Source: Chloroflexi bacterium UBA2235 (GTDB lineage: Bacteria; Chloroflexota; UBA11872; UBA12225). Taken from it: 8,721 nucleotides of DNA. Position 1 is the first letter of the stretch; each line of letters begins with the position of its first letter. This document shows positions 1-7,446 of the stretch, piece by piece. The notes under the pieces were generated by a model that ran no database searches, was not told where the DNA came from, and was given only the letters and a program-made list of their open reading frames with translations. The stretch is from NCBI GenBank assembly GCA_002347925.1, contig DDYL01000172.1, positions 6,705 to 15,425 on the forward strand, read 5' to 3'. A program made the translations under genes and the position numbers.

Positions 1-67
1 CGCGAGTTCGCCCTACATGGAGCATCGTTGCTACACTTCACTGTCTCGGGAGAGCGTGGAGCAAACT

Positions 68-271
68 GTGCCCAAGTTAAAGACGCGCAAGAGCGCGGCG
101 AAACGGTTCAAGATCACCGGTACCGGCAAGGTCATGCGTCCCAAGGGTTGGGGCAACAAGAAGCGTCTCGCAAAGAGTTCGCGTACGAAGCGTTCGTATG
201 CCGATTTCTTCGAGGTGCCTGCTTCTGTAGCCAAGGCCGTGAAGACCATGCTTCCATACGGCCTCAGTTAG
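68..271 (+). CDS. rpmI: 50S ribosomal protein L35
   Basis: Small basic protein of the large ribosomal subunit, where it binds 23S rRNA. The 67-residue product opens with PKLKTRKSAAKRFKITGTGK, the family's characteristic N-terminus, and continues with a Lys/Arg-rich segment (GNKKRLAKSSRTKRS); the family is usually about 64-67 residues. I chose the GTG at 68 because it places the conserved PKLKTRKSAAKRF directly after the initiator and because a GGAG ribosome-binding site lies at 58-61, six bases upstream. The same frame is open up to an ATG at 17, but those 17 extra residues match nothing in the family. rplT follows after 78 bases with no visible terminator, so the two are probably cotranscribed. 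infC, the usual upstream partner, is not recognisable in bases 1-67. Confidence 0.96.
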   Translation: MPKLKTRKSAAKRFKITGTGKVMRPKGWGNKKRLAKSSRTKRSYADFFEVPASVAKAVKTMLPYGLS

Positions 272-349
272 GGCAAATCAGGGTGAGCGTCGAAGGCAGC
301 AATTTGCTTAGCCTCGTCTTCACGACCTGCACCAGGTAGGAAACGCGCG

Positions 350-703
350 ATGGCACGGATCAAGCGGGGCGTCACCAAGCGACGTCGACACAAGAAGATA
401 CTGAAGCTTGCCAAGGGCTACTTCCTTGGTCGGAGCAAGCTTTACAAGGCAGCACATGAAGCAGTCATGCATGCCTTGGCGTACGCATACCGTGATCGGC
501 GTCACCGCAAGCGTGACATGCGTCGGCTCTGGATCATGCGTATCAATGCGGCGGCCCGGTTGAACGGCCTGTCCTATAGCCAGTTGATCCATCATTTGAC
601 GGTGGCCGAAATCGCCATTGATCGCAAGATGCTCGCCGACCTCGCGGTGCGGGACGCGGCAGCATTCACCCAGATTGTCCACCTCGCCCGCGCAGCGGCC
701 TGA
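350..703 (+). CDS. rplT: 50S ribosomal protein L20
   Basis: Large-subunit ribosomal protein that binds 23S rRNA early in 50S assembly; in some bacteria it also represses its own operon. The 117-residue product is full length (family about 115-120). It shows the basic N-terminal arm (MARIKRGVTKRRRHKKILKL), the central block AYRDRRHRKRDMRRLWIMRI, then NAAARLNGLSYSQLI and DRKMLADLAVRD, all family signatures in the right order. The start is supported by an AGGA at 338-341, eight bases before the ATG. The segment AHEAVMHALAYAYRDRR resembles Chloroflexota versions as I remember them; that is an impression, not an alignment. No L20-binding pseudoknot or other leader motif could be recognised in the 78 bases upstream. 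A hairpin terminator follows at 732-757. Confidence 0.97.
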   Translation: MARIKRGVTKRRRHKKILKLAKGYFLGRSKLYKAAHEAVMHALAYAYRDRRHRKRDMRRLWIMRINAAARLNGLSYSQLIHHLTVAEIAIDRKMLADLAVRDAAAFTQIVHLARAAA

Positions 704-731
704 GACTGGCTGACAGCATCGGATCGTGACG

Positions 732-757
732 AAGCGGAGCCGTGAGGCTCCGTTTCT
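732..757 (+). terminator. Intrinsic terminator after rplT
   Basis: A perfect 7-bp stem CGGAGCC (735-741) / GGCTCCG (746-752) closes a GTGA loop, a GNRA-type tetraloop. One G-T and two A-T pairs extend the stem outward to 732-755, and a T-rich tract follows (TTTCTGTCGTTT, 753-764). It starts 28 bases after the rplT stop, where an rpmI-rplT transcript would be expected to end. It may be only partly effective, because no convincing separate promoter is visible between it and the methyltransferase gene at 810. Confidence 0.7.
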
Positions 758-809
758 GTCGTTTCAGGCGGGAACACAGAACCGTTTGTCGCAAGAAAAG
801 AGACCCAAA

Positions 810-1700
810 ATGCCGTCCGTCCGTGATCGCGACCTGCCTATCGCCAGTCGCGAGAACCCTCACGTCCGGCTCGCACACTCGCTCCTCGAGTCATCCGGAC
901 GCAAGAAGAACGCAGCATTCCTTGTTGAAGGATGGCGGCACGTTGAGGGCGCTTGTGCACTTGTCACACCATTGGCAATTTTCCACACGGAAGGGTTCGG
1001 ACGGAATTCGGCCGCGCCACGCGCTCTGCTGCGGCGCCTCGCAACCGCTGGAGTACCCGTGCGCTTGGTCACCGAACCCATCGTCAACTTCCTGACCGAC
1101 ACGGTCCAGCCTCAGGGGATCGTTGCGGTCATGCCCCTGCCCGAACCGGGCACACTCCTCGGGGGAAAAGGCACCGAGCTGCCGATCACGGTCATCCTGG
1201 ATGGCATATCCGATCCAGGGAATGCTGGAACGCTTATTCGGGTAGCCGCGGGCGTTGGTGCGGGGGTCATTGCCACAGGGGATACCGCCGACCTCTGGGG
1301 CCCAAAAGTCGTGCGGGCAGGTGCGGGGGCGCATTTCCTTGTTCCGATCCGGAGTCACGTGCCATGGAAAGAGATTCCGGCCCTGCTGCCCTCGGGATCA
1401 CGAATCTGCCTGACGGATGCGCACGCCACCGGGACGTTTTGGGACGCAAATCTTGACGGACCAGTCGCAATCATCGTCTCGAATGAAGCACGGGGGCCGT
1501 CGACCGAGGCTCGGCGCTCTGCAACTGACGCCGTAAGGATTCCACTTCTTGCGGGAGAATCGTTGAACGCGGCGGTTGCCGGCAGCTTGGTTCTCTACGA
1601 GGTCCTGCGCCAAAGGACAACCGCAGACAGCAAGCCTGGCACCGCGGACCGGAATTCGGGTGCCTCTGAGAGGCGGGTAGTGCAAGGAACACGAGCATGA
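810..1700 (+). CDS. TrmH/SpoU-family RNA 2'-O-methyltransferase
   Basis: Predicted S-adenosylmethionine-dependent enzyme that methylates a ribose 2'-OH in rRNA or tRNA; which nucleotide cannot be read from the sequence. The 296-residue product has an N-terminal SpoU substrate-binding domain (about 13-107; ENPHVRLAHSLL, AAFLVEGWRHV) and a C-terminal SPOUT knotted domain (about 126-268). SPOUT motif 1 is DPGNAGTLIRVA (135-146, with the family's conserved Arg144), motif 2 is IIVSNEARG (221-229) and motif 3 is IPLLAGESLNAAVAGSLVLYE (244-264), which forms the knot and cofactor site. A 25-residue polar tail follows. The frame is open back to a GTG at 726, but that start would place the rplT terminator hairpin inside the gene; the ATG at 810 has a weak AAAGAG upstream and begins just ahead of the conserved domain. 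The stop overlaps the pheS start (ATGA at 1697-1700), suggesting translational coupling. A TrmH-family gene before pheS is also found in Bacillus (ysgA). Confidence 0.9.
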   Translation: MPSVRDRDLPIASRENPHVRLAHSLLESSGRKKNAAFLVEGWRHVEGACALVTPLAIFHTEGFGRNSAAPRALLRRLATAGVPVRLVTEPIVNFLTDTVQPQGIVAVMPLPEPGTLLGGKGTELPITVILDGISDPGNAGTLIRVAAGVGAGVIATGDTADLWGPKVVRAGAGAHFLVPIRSHVPWKEIPALLPSGSRICLTDAHATGTFWDANLDGPVAIIVSNEARGPSTEARRSATDAVRIPLLAGESLNAAVAGSLVLYEVLRQRTTADSKPGTADRNSGASERRVVQGTRA

Positions 1701-2746
1701 GCGATCTCATCAAGGCCCTCGAAACGTTGGAAGAATCCGCCCTCGGGAGTCTGGTTGGTGCCTCGGATGTCGAGGGTCTCGAAAAATGGCGCCTTGAGGT
1801 ACTTGGGAGACGGGGCTCGCTCGCTGAGACCTTGAAGGGGCTTGGAACTCTCACGGCCGACCAGCGCCCGCATGCTGGTCAAGTGGCCAATCGGGTCAAA
1901 GCTTCACTCGAGGCAACATTTGCTGCCCGATTGGAAGCCATCCAGCAGGAAGTTCGTCGCGTAGAACTCGGCGCCGAGCGCCTTGATGTGACGCTACCCG
2001 CGAGCCCACGGCCACGCGGATCACTTCACCCAGTGACAAAGATCCGGCGTGAGATCGAAGAGGCGTTTGCACGTCTCGGCTTTACTTCGGTCGAGGGTCC
2101 CGAAGTTGAATGGGATCAGTACAACTTCACTATGCTCAACATTCCTCCGGACCATCCGGCACGTGATATCCAGGACAGCTTCTATATCGAAGGTGGATCG
2201 GGATCCGGGGGCGAAATGCTTCTTCGCACGCAAACCTCACCGGTGCAGATTCGCACGATGCTGGCGCACAAGCCACCGATCCGCATCATTGCCCCGGGGC
2301 GAACCTACCGGAACGAAGCGACAGACGCATCGCACGAGGCCATGTTCACCCAGGTGGAGGGCCTCTGCGTTGACCGGAATGTGACTATGGCCGATTTGCG
2401 CGGAACATTGACGGCGGTTACCCGCGCCCTGTTCGGCCCAGACCGGGAAATCAGGTTTCGATGCGGATACTTTCCATTTGTCGAACCGGGCGCTGAGGTG
2501 GATATGACCTGTCATGTCTGCAATGGCAGTGGGTGCCGGGTCTGCAAGCGCACCGGGTGGATCGAACTAGGCGGCGCGGGAATGGTGCATCCCAAAGTGC
2601 TTGCCAATGTGGGAATCGATCCAGACGTGTATTCCGGGTGGGCATTTGGTTGCGGTCTTGAGCGGTTTGCGATGCTGCGATACGGAATCGATGACATCCG
2701 CCTCTTCTATGACAACGACCTCAGGTTCCTTCGACAGTTTGCATGA
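1697..2746 (+). CDS. pheS: Phenylalanyl-tRNA synthetase alpha subunit
   Basis: Catalytic subunit of the cytoplasmic alpha2-beta2 enzyme that charges tRNA-Phe with phenylalanine using ATP. The 349-residue product has an N-terminal tRNA-binding coiled-coil region (about 1-90) and a class II catalytic core (about 108-349). Recognisable blocks are GPEVEWDQYNF (134-144), the HPARD segment (153-157), motif 2 from GRTYRNEATD to FTQVEG (201-222) and motif 3 around GWAFGCGLERFAMLRYGIDD (314-333). Residues 272-283 carry a C-x2-C-x4-C-x2-C knuckle (CHVC, CRVC) just before GWIELGGAGMVHP. Such a knuckle occurs in PheS of several phyla but not in E. coli or Thermus; it may bind zinc. AAGGA at 1684-1688 is a good ribosome-binding site, and the ATG overlaps the upstream stop. 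No T-box leader of the kind found in Firmicutes is visible. Confidence 0.97.
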   Translation: MSDLIKALETLEESALGSLVGASDVEGLEKWRLEVLGRRGSLAETLKGLGTLTADQRPHAGQVANRVKASLEATFAARLEAIQQEVRRVELGAERLDVTLPASPRPRGSLHPVTKIRREIEEAFARLGFTSVEGPEVEWDQYNFTMLNIPPDHPARDIQDSFYIEGGSGSGGEMLLRTQTSPVQIRTMLAHKPPIRIIAPGRTYRNEATDASHEAMFTQVEGLCVDRNVTMADLRGTLTAVTRALFGPDREIRFRCGYFPFVEPGAEVDMTCHVCNGSGCRVCKRTGWIELGGAGMVHPKVLANVGIDPDVYSGWAFGCGLERFAMLRYGIDDIRLFYDNDLRFLRQFA

Positions 2747-2750
2747 ACCA

Positions 2751-2810
2751 TCAGACGGGACCCGCGGGCCTGATCGGGCGTCCGTCGATGTCTGAGAATA
2801 GTTCGTTTTT
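2751..2810 (+). promoter_or_regulatory. Hairpin and T-run in the pheS-pheT gap
   Basis: The 118 bases between pheS and pheT are unusually long for these two genes and can fold in two competing ways. Fold one pairs GACGG (2754-2758) with CCGTC (2782-2786) and CCCG (2761-2764) with CGGG (2775-2778) across a small internal loop. Fold two pairs TCAGAC (2751-2756) with GTCTGA (2790-2795) as a perfect 6-bp outer stem. A TTTTT run sits at 2806-2810, 11 bases after the outer stem, which is too far for a textbook intrinsic terminator. It could be an attenuator, an RNA-processing site or a weak terminator. No convincing promoter was found. The pairing is seen directly; the role is inferred. Confidence 0.3.
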
Positions 2811-2830
2811 CGCACTTGGCTTTCGTTCAC

Positions 2831-2851
2831 GGTGGACCAATTGGCCCCACC
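2831..2851 (+). repeat. Inverted repeat just before the pheT ribosome-binding site
   Basis: GGTGG (2831-2835) can pair with CCACC (2847-2851), enclosing the palindrome CCAATTGG (2837-2844). It ends two bases before the pheT Shine-Dalgarno AGGAG (2854-2858). It could act as an operator or modulate ribosome access to pheT, but short repeats like this also arise by chance in GC-rich DNA. Confidence 0.25.
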
Positions 2852-2864
2852 ATAGGAGATCACG

Positions 2865-5393
2865 ATGCGCGTCTCATTGAAGTGGCTGCAGGATTACGTC
2901 GATGTGACGGTTTCCGCCGAAGAACTCGGACGTCTCCTGACAATGGCAGGCATCGAGGTTGATGCAATCCATCCGGTGGGCGAGGCATGGAACCACGTCT
3001 GGACGGCCCGCATCGACGGCCTATCCAGGCATCCGAACGCAGACAGACTGCAGTTGGTCGACGCCTTTTACGGTGGTGACCGACGTATTCAAGTGGTCAC
3101 GGGCGCGACTAATATCTCGGTCGGCGACATTGTTCCGGTCGGACTGGTGGGTACGCGATATCGGGACTCCCACGTGACGCCACCGGCCGAACGAATCCTT
3201 CAACCAACCGTGATGCGTGGCATTCCTTCGGAAGCGATGGTGATGTCCGGGTTTGAACTCGGCTTGAATGATGATCACTCGGGCATCCTGATCCTCCCAC
3301 GCGAAACCAGAGTGGGAATTCCACTTTCAGAAGCGCTTGGCGACACTGTCATTGAACTTGACCTGAAGGGGCGGCCAGACGGGCTATCGATGATCGGTGT
3401 GGCTCGCGAGGTTGCAGCCCTGACGAACCAGACAATCCGTTTTCCCGTCGGGGATATCACTCCGTCGCGCGGGCGGAGGTCAGACGAGCCACTGGGCGTG
3501 ACAGTCGACGACCCTACTCTGTGCCCGAGGTTCGTGTCGGTCCTTCTGAAGGATGTCAAGATCGGCCCGTCGCCAGCTTGGATGCAAGAGCGTCTCCAAG
3601 CAGCCGGCATTCGGGCCATCAACAATGTTGTCGATATCACGAACTTCGTGATGATCGAATGGGGTCAGCCCCTGCATGCGTTTGACTACGACCACGTTCC
3701 CGCAGGTCATTTGGTTGCGAGGGCGGCGAAACCGGGCGAGGTGCTGCAAACCCTCGCCGCCGAACGCGAGGCGGTGACACTCAATCCTGACATGGTGGTC
3801 GTCGCGGGTCACCCGGACCACGGAGGCCATCCGTACAGCCTTGCAGGCATCATTGGCGGCGCGTCAACGGAGATCAGCGACACCTCCACTTCCATCCTGC
3901 TTGAGGCAGCAAACTGGAAGCAGTCCAATGTGCGGCGAACTGCACGCGCGTTGCTTCCCCGCCCGACCGACGCCTCGCGCAGGTTTGAACGCGGCGTGCC
4001 TCAGGATCACGCGCTTCCCGCGGCGTTGCGCGCTGCCCGCCTCATGGTTGATCTCGCGGGGGCGACGATGGTGGGCGATGCGATTGACGCATGGCCTGGT
4101 CACGCGACGCGCAGTCCAATCAAGATGCCACTCTCAGAATGCACCCGTCTCCTCGGTATCACCTATGCGCCCGATGCGGTTGCAAGCGTGTTCACACGCC
4201 TCGGGTTTTCGTTTTCTGTGGATGGAGACGGATCGGACACCGTCTTCACCGTCGAGGCACCCGTCTGGCGTCTGGACATCGAGCAGGCAGCAGACCTCGT
4301 TGAGGAGGTTGCTCGGATCGACGGATACGAGAAAGTTCCGTCAACCATCATGGAGGGAGCGCTGCCCCAACTGCCACAGGCGCCTTCAATCTTCTGGGAA
4401 GACGCGGTCCGTGACGTGCTGGCAGCGTCCGGACACGCGGAAATCGTCCCCTATACGTGGACAAGCGTGACACGCCTTTCACGGGTCCCGCACGCCTCAT
4501 CCGCTGATCTGGCTCAACTCGTCGATGCCAGGGTCCATCCACATGTCAGTCCAGTTCGGATCTCGAACCCTGCCTCGGCAGATCAGGAAGTGATGCGTAC
4601 CTCATCCCTTCAGTCAATGCTCGACGCGGTTCGCGCGGGTCTCAAACATGAAGACCGGGATGTTCATCTGTTCGACGTCGGGCGAATCTTCGTCCCGAGA
4701 CCGGACGACCTGCCGGAAGAGCGGCGGATTGTGACCATTGGCATGGGCGCGCATCGGTCCGGGGACACGATCGGTGAACGCCACGAAAACAGTTTCTACG
4801 ACCTCAAGGCGACCGTTGAGGCGATCCTAGGCCGCCTGGGCGTCAGTGGTCACGGTTACATCGCACTTGCGCACCCTGCGTTTCATCCATATCGCACCGC
4901 CGGAATTGTCCTGGACCACCGACCGGAAGCTGCCGGACGCAAACCCGTAAGACCCGAGGATGTGATTGGGGTCATCGGCGAAGTTGATCGCGCCGTCGCG
5001 AGCAACAATGGGATCAGCGAGAGAGTCCTTTTGGCGTCGCTCGATCTCGACCGACTGATTGCGAAGGCGCGTGACGTCGTCCCGGTATCACCACTGCCTC
5101 GTTTCCAAGCCGTGATCGAGGATCTGGCGTTCATCCTGCCCGACGCGATCCCGGCTGAAAGACTGACGTCGAGCATCCTTCGCACCGGAGCCCCTTTACT
5201 AGAAAAGGTTGAAATGTTTGATGTCTATACCGGTGACCGCGTCCCAAATGGCACGAGAAGCCTTGCCTACACGCTGACGTTCCGCGCGCCGGACCACACG
5301 CTGGCGGGCGACGAAGTCGCACCGTTGCGGGCCAAGATAGTCGCGCAAGCTGAACGTCAGGTTGGCGCCAAGTTACGCGGACCTGACGCCTAA
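2865..5393 (+). CDS. pheT: Phenylalanyl-tRNA synthetase beta subunit
   Basis: Non-catalytic subunit of the synthetase; it binds tRNA-Phe and hydrolyses mischarged Tyr-tRNA-Phe. The 842-residue product is full length (bacterial PheT is usually 780-850). In order it has an N-terminal domain (MRVSLKWLQDYVD), an EMAP-type tRNA-binding OB fold (about 40-155; HPNADRLQLVD at 56-66), the B3/B4 editing domain (about 210-390), the B5 domain (about 405-480), a class II-like core lacking the active site (about 500-710) and the FDX-ACB anticodon-binding domain (about 745-838; EMFDVYTGDRVPNGTRSLAY). In the editing domain, PLHAFD (269-274) contributes His271 and LLEAANW (345-351) contributes Glu347, which probably match known editing-site residues. 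B5 ends with DLVEEVARIDGYEKVP (477-492). A His-rich loop, GHPDHGGHPYS (315-325), replaces the usual short acidic turn before AGIIGG. AGGAG at 2854-2858 sets the start. Confidence 0.97.
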   Translation: MRVSLKWLQDYVDVTVSAEELGRLLTMAGIEVDAIHPVGEAWNHVWTARIDGLSRHPNADRLQLVDAFYGGDRRIQVVTGATNISVGDIVPVGLVGTRYRDSHVTPPAERILQPTVMRGIPSEAMVMSGFELGLNDDHSGILILPRETRVGIPLSEALGDTVIELDLKGRPDGLSMIGVAREVAALTNQTIRFPVGDITPSRGRRSDEPLGVTVDDPTLCPRFVSVLLKDVKIGPSPAWMQERLQAAGIRAINNVVDITNFVMIEWGQPLHAFDYDHVPAGHLVARAAKPGEVLQTLAAEREAVTLNPDMVVVAGHPDHGGHPYSLAGIIGGASTEISDTSTSILLEAANWKQSNVRRTARALLPRPTDASRRFERGVPQDHALPAALRAARLMVDLAGATMVGDAIDAWPGHATRSPIKMPLSECTRLLGITYAPDAVASVFTRLGFSFSVDGDGSDTVFTVEAPVWRLDIEQAADLVEEVARIDGYEKVPSTIMEGALPQLPQAPSIFWEDAVRDVLAASGHAEIVPYTWTSVTRLSRVPHASSADLAQLVDARVHPHVSPVRISNPASADQEVMRTSSLQSMLDAVRAGLKHEDRDVHLFDVGRIFVPRPDDLPEERRIVTIGMGAHRSGDTIGERHENSFYDLKATVEAILGRLGVSGHGYIALAHPAFHPYRTAGIVLDHRPEAAGRKPVRPEDVIGVIGEVDRAVASNNGISERVLLASLDLDRLIAKARDVVPVSPLPRFQAVIEDLAFILPDAIPAERLTSSILRTGAPLLEKVEMFDVYTGDRVPNGTRSLAYTLTFRAPDHTLAGDEVAPLRAKIVAQAERQVGAKLRGPDA

Positions 5394-5413
5394 CCTCCTC
5401 ACAATGTACGCGG

Positions 5414-5445
5414 CCGGTGGTACCGTCGAAGGCGGCATCCACCGG
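5414..5445. terminator. Possible bidirectional hairpin between convergent genes
   Basis: The 63-base gap between the pheT stop (5393) and the end of the opposing permease gene (5457) contains a perfect 7-bp inverted repeat, CCGGTGG (5414-5420) and CCACCGG (5439-5445), with an 18-base loop that can form a small inner CCG/CGG stem. There is no T-run on either side, so it is not a canonical intrinsic terminator. Its place between convergent genes makes a terminator or transcript-end role plausible. Confidence 0.35.
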
Positions 5446-5456
5446 ATGCGCGAGCG

Positions 5457-6389
5457 CTACCCCTTGATGCCACTCATCACGATCCCACGCACGAAATATC
5501 GTTGCGCGAACAGGTAGACCGTGATCGCCGGGGCAACCATGAGTAGCGAAGCCGCCATGAGCAGGTGTTCGCGGGGCTCCATGGCGTCTGTCGGCTGCTG
5601 TTGGAAATATCTCAGCCCCAAACTGAGGGGGAATTTTTCGCTGGTATTCAAGTAGATAAGCGGATGGATGAAATCGTTCCACTGGCCCAGGAACGAGAAA
5701 ACGGCCACCGTTGCGAGCGCCGGTCGCGATAACGGGAGCATGATCATCCAGAAAATCTGCCAACTTGACGCGCCATCAAGAACGGCCGCTTCGTCAAAGT
5801 CGCGCGGTATCTGCATGAAGAATTGGCGCAAGAGGAACACATTGAACGCCCCGCCCCCGAACCACGACGGCAGGATCAAGGGCCAATACGTGTCAATCAG
5901 CGTCTTGCCAATCAGCGCCTTGGGCACGTTATTGAACATCAGGAACTTCGGGATGAGGACGACCTCTTCCGGGAGGACCAGAGTGCTAAGCAACACCATG
6001 AACATCGCATCGCGACCGGGCCACTTGAACCGCGCGAAACCGTAGGCCGAAACTGCTGCGGTCGTGATTGTCCCGAACATGCTGGTGAATGTTATGAACG
6101 CTGAGTTCCAGTAGAACTGTGCAAACGGCACTCCCTTGAGTGAAAAGACGGCGGCGTAGTTCTCCCATTGGGCAACCGCCGGCAACAGCGTCGGCGGAAA
6201 TGCATGGATTTCGGCGACCGTCTTCAGGCTGCTCGCGACCGAGAAGACAAACGGCGATGAAAACATCACCGCCAGCAACACAGACCCTGCATACAGGAAC
6301 AATCGGCGGATCCGCTGGTCAATGGGCGTTGAGGACTGGCGTGCCTCTGATGGCGCGGGCGCTTTGGGCTCTATGCTGATGGCGGTCAT
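5457..6389 (-). CDS. ABC transporter permease, MalG/UgpE type
   Basis: Inner-membrane permease of a carbohydrate-type (CUT1) ABC importer, expected to pair with the MalF-type protein encoded just upstream. The 310-residue product has a polar cytoplasmic N-terminus (1-28) and about six hydrophobic spans (roughly 30-50, 95-117, 127-150, 166-188, 222-243, 277-298). The EAA loop that contacts the ATPase is EAAVLDGASSWQIFWMIMLP (200-219). The C-terminal RYFVRGIVMSGIKG is typical of this subfamily. The ATG at 6389 was chosen because it overlaps the upstream stop as ATGA (6386-6389) and has a strong GAGGAGG site. The frame is open 30 codons further upstream, but that stretch lies inside the upstream gene and has no family similarity. 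The substrate cannot be told from the permease. Confidence 0.93.
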   Translation of the reverse strand: MTAISIEPKAPAPSEARQSSTPIDQRIRRLFLYAGSVLLAVMFSSPFVFSVASSLKTVAEIHAFPPTLLPAVAQWENYAAVFSLKGVPFAQFYWNSAFITFTSMFGTITTAAVSAYGFARFKWPGRDAMFMVLLSTLVLPEEVVLIPKFLMFNNVPKALIGKTLIDTYWPLILPSWFGGGAFNVFLLRQFFMQIPRDFDEAAVLDGASSWQIFWMIMLPLSRPALATVAVFSFLGQWNDFIHPLIYLNTSEKFPLSLGLRYFQQQPTDAMEPREHLLMAASLLMVAPAITVYLFAQRYFVRGIVMSGIKG

Positions 6390-7336
6390 ATCGCCTCCTC
6401 GCCCTCGTAGTAGACCCACCGCCTCGACAACCTGAGGTTGGCCAATGTCAGACCGACCACGATCACGAAGAATATCCACGCCAAGGCTGACGCATATCCA
6501 AGTTCAAAGTTCTGGAACGCAGTTTGATACAAGTGCAAGATATAGAACCATGTCGCGTAGTTCGGGCCACCCCCGGTGGCAACAAACGCGGTCGTGAATG
6601 TCCGCAGTGCCGCGATCACCCCGATGATGAGATTGAAAAAGATTGTCGGCGTAAGTAATGGCAACGTCACATTGCGAAATCTCGCGAATCGCCCCGCACC
6701 ATCAATCTCAGCCGCCTCGTAGAGTTCCTGCGAAATCCCCTGAAGGCCTGCCAGGAAGATCAGCATGGTCCCGCCGCCCACCGCACCCCAAAGCGTCATC
6801 ACCATTAGCGATGGCATGGCAAAGCGCGCGTCGGCTAGCCAAGCGGGAGGAGAGGCGACACCCAATTCGCGAAGGAGGTAGTTCAGTGCGCCGAAGTCTG
6901 GTTGGTAGATCCACCTCCAAAGGACAGCCAATGCAACCGCAGGCGTGAGCGAAGGGATGAAGAACAATGTGCGGAGAATTGCGGTGCCTCGCAACCCCTG
7001 ATTGAGCATCAGGGCAGTCAACAAGGACCCCAAGAGGCTAAGGGGCACCATGACCAAGGCCCAGGTGAACGTACGCCCCATGGAAGGCCAGAACAGGCTG
7101 TCTCCCCCTTGAAGCGCGCGCTCGAAGTTATCAAGTCCGACCCAAATCGGTGAGCGGATGATGCTGTAGCGCGAAAATGCCAAATACAGCGACCACACCA
7201 TGGGGCCGAGTGTCCAAAGCACGAACCCAAGGATCCAGGGGGAAGCCCAGAGCCATCCTTGAAAATCCCTTGCGCGCCACCGACGCCGTTTTGCAGGTGT
7301 GGCTCGATCAGACGGAGTGCTTGCGACAGCAACCAT
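6386..7336 (-). CDS. ABC transporter permease, MalF/UgpA type
   Basis: Inner-membrane permease of the same CUT1 importer, probably forming a heterodimer channel with the MalG-type protein. The 316-residue product has a short basic N-terminus (1-25, KRRRWRAR), a first span at about 28-54, and further spans at about 88-112, 120-142, 175-198, 230-252 and 280-300. The EAA loop is EAAEIDGAGRFARFRNVTLP (207-226). GGGPNYAT (255-262) is a typical periplasmic-side segment of these permeases. The ATG at 7336 gives a normal family length, although its upstream site (GGGGGA, 14 bases away) is weak. Poor initiation may reflect low expression or a missed start. The frame continues upstream to a TTG at 7453, but those 39 residues are Pro/Arg-rich and unlike the family. 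The gene overlaps the next by 4 bases. No ATPase gene accompanies it here. Confidence 0.92.
   Translation of the reverse strand: MVAVASTPSDRATPAKRRRWRARDFQGWLWASPWILGFVLWTLGPMVWSLYLAFSRYSIIRSPIWVGLDNFERALQGGDSLFWPSMGRTFTWALVMVPLSLLGSLLTALMLNQGLRGTAILRTLFFIPSLTPAVALAVLWRWIYQPDFGALNYLLRELGVASPPAWLADARFAMPSLMVMTLWGAVGGGTMLIFLAGLQGISQELYEAAEIDGAGRFARFRNVTLPLLTPTIFFNLIIGVIAALRTFTTAFVATGGGPNYATWFYILHLYQTAFQNFELGYASALAWIFFVIVVGLTLANLRLSRRWVYYEGEEAI
6394..6400 (-). promoter_or_regulatory. Ribosome-binding site of the MalG-type permease
   Basis: On the - strand GAGGAGG ends four bases before the ATG at 6389. It lies within the last codons of the upstream permease and decides the start against the longer open frame. 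Together with the ATGA overlap it points to coupled translation of the two permeases. Confidence 0.75.
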
Positions 7337-7446
7337 GTCGTGTGCAGGTTTCCCCCAAGGACGTGCCGGGTTGGTTCCCCGTAGAGGCGCCCACCGGGAC
7401 GGCGCCGCATACCGGGTTTGGGTACACGGCACCTCCGGCCAGTGAT

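Noticed and set aside
17..67. N-terminal extension of rpmI from the ATG at 17
   Set aside because: The extra 17 residues match nothing in the L35 family, and the GGAG at 58-61 points to the GTG at 68.
1..67. Possible 3' end of infC at the left edge
   Set aside because: None of the three forward frames ends in a recognisable IF3 C-terminus; only the rpmI ribosome-binding site is supported.
2747..2864. Internal promoter for pheT
   Set aside because: A TTGGCT-like hexamer near 2816 has no matching -10 element at proper spacing.
1700..2865. T-box or Phe-rich leader peptide controlling pheST
   Set aside because: There is no room before pheS (4-base overlap), no T-box consensus, and no short frame rich in Phe codons in the spacer.
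3841..4470. 209-codon + strand open frame inside pheT
   Set aside because: It is a frame shadow of pheT, whose domains run uninterrupted through this stretch.
5131..5763. 210-codon - strand open frame crossing the pheT end and the MalG-type gene end
   Set aside because: It overlaps two confident genes in other frames, is rich in Arg/Pro/His and resembles no family.
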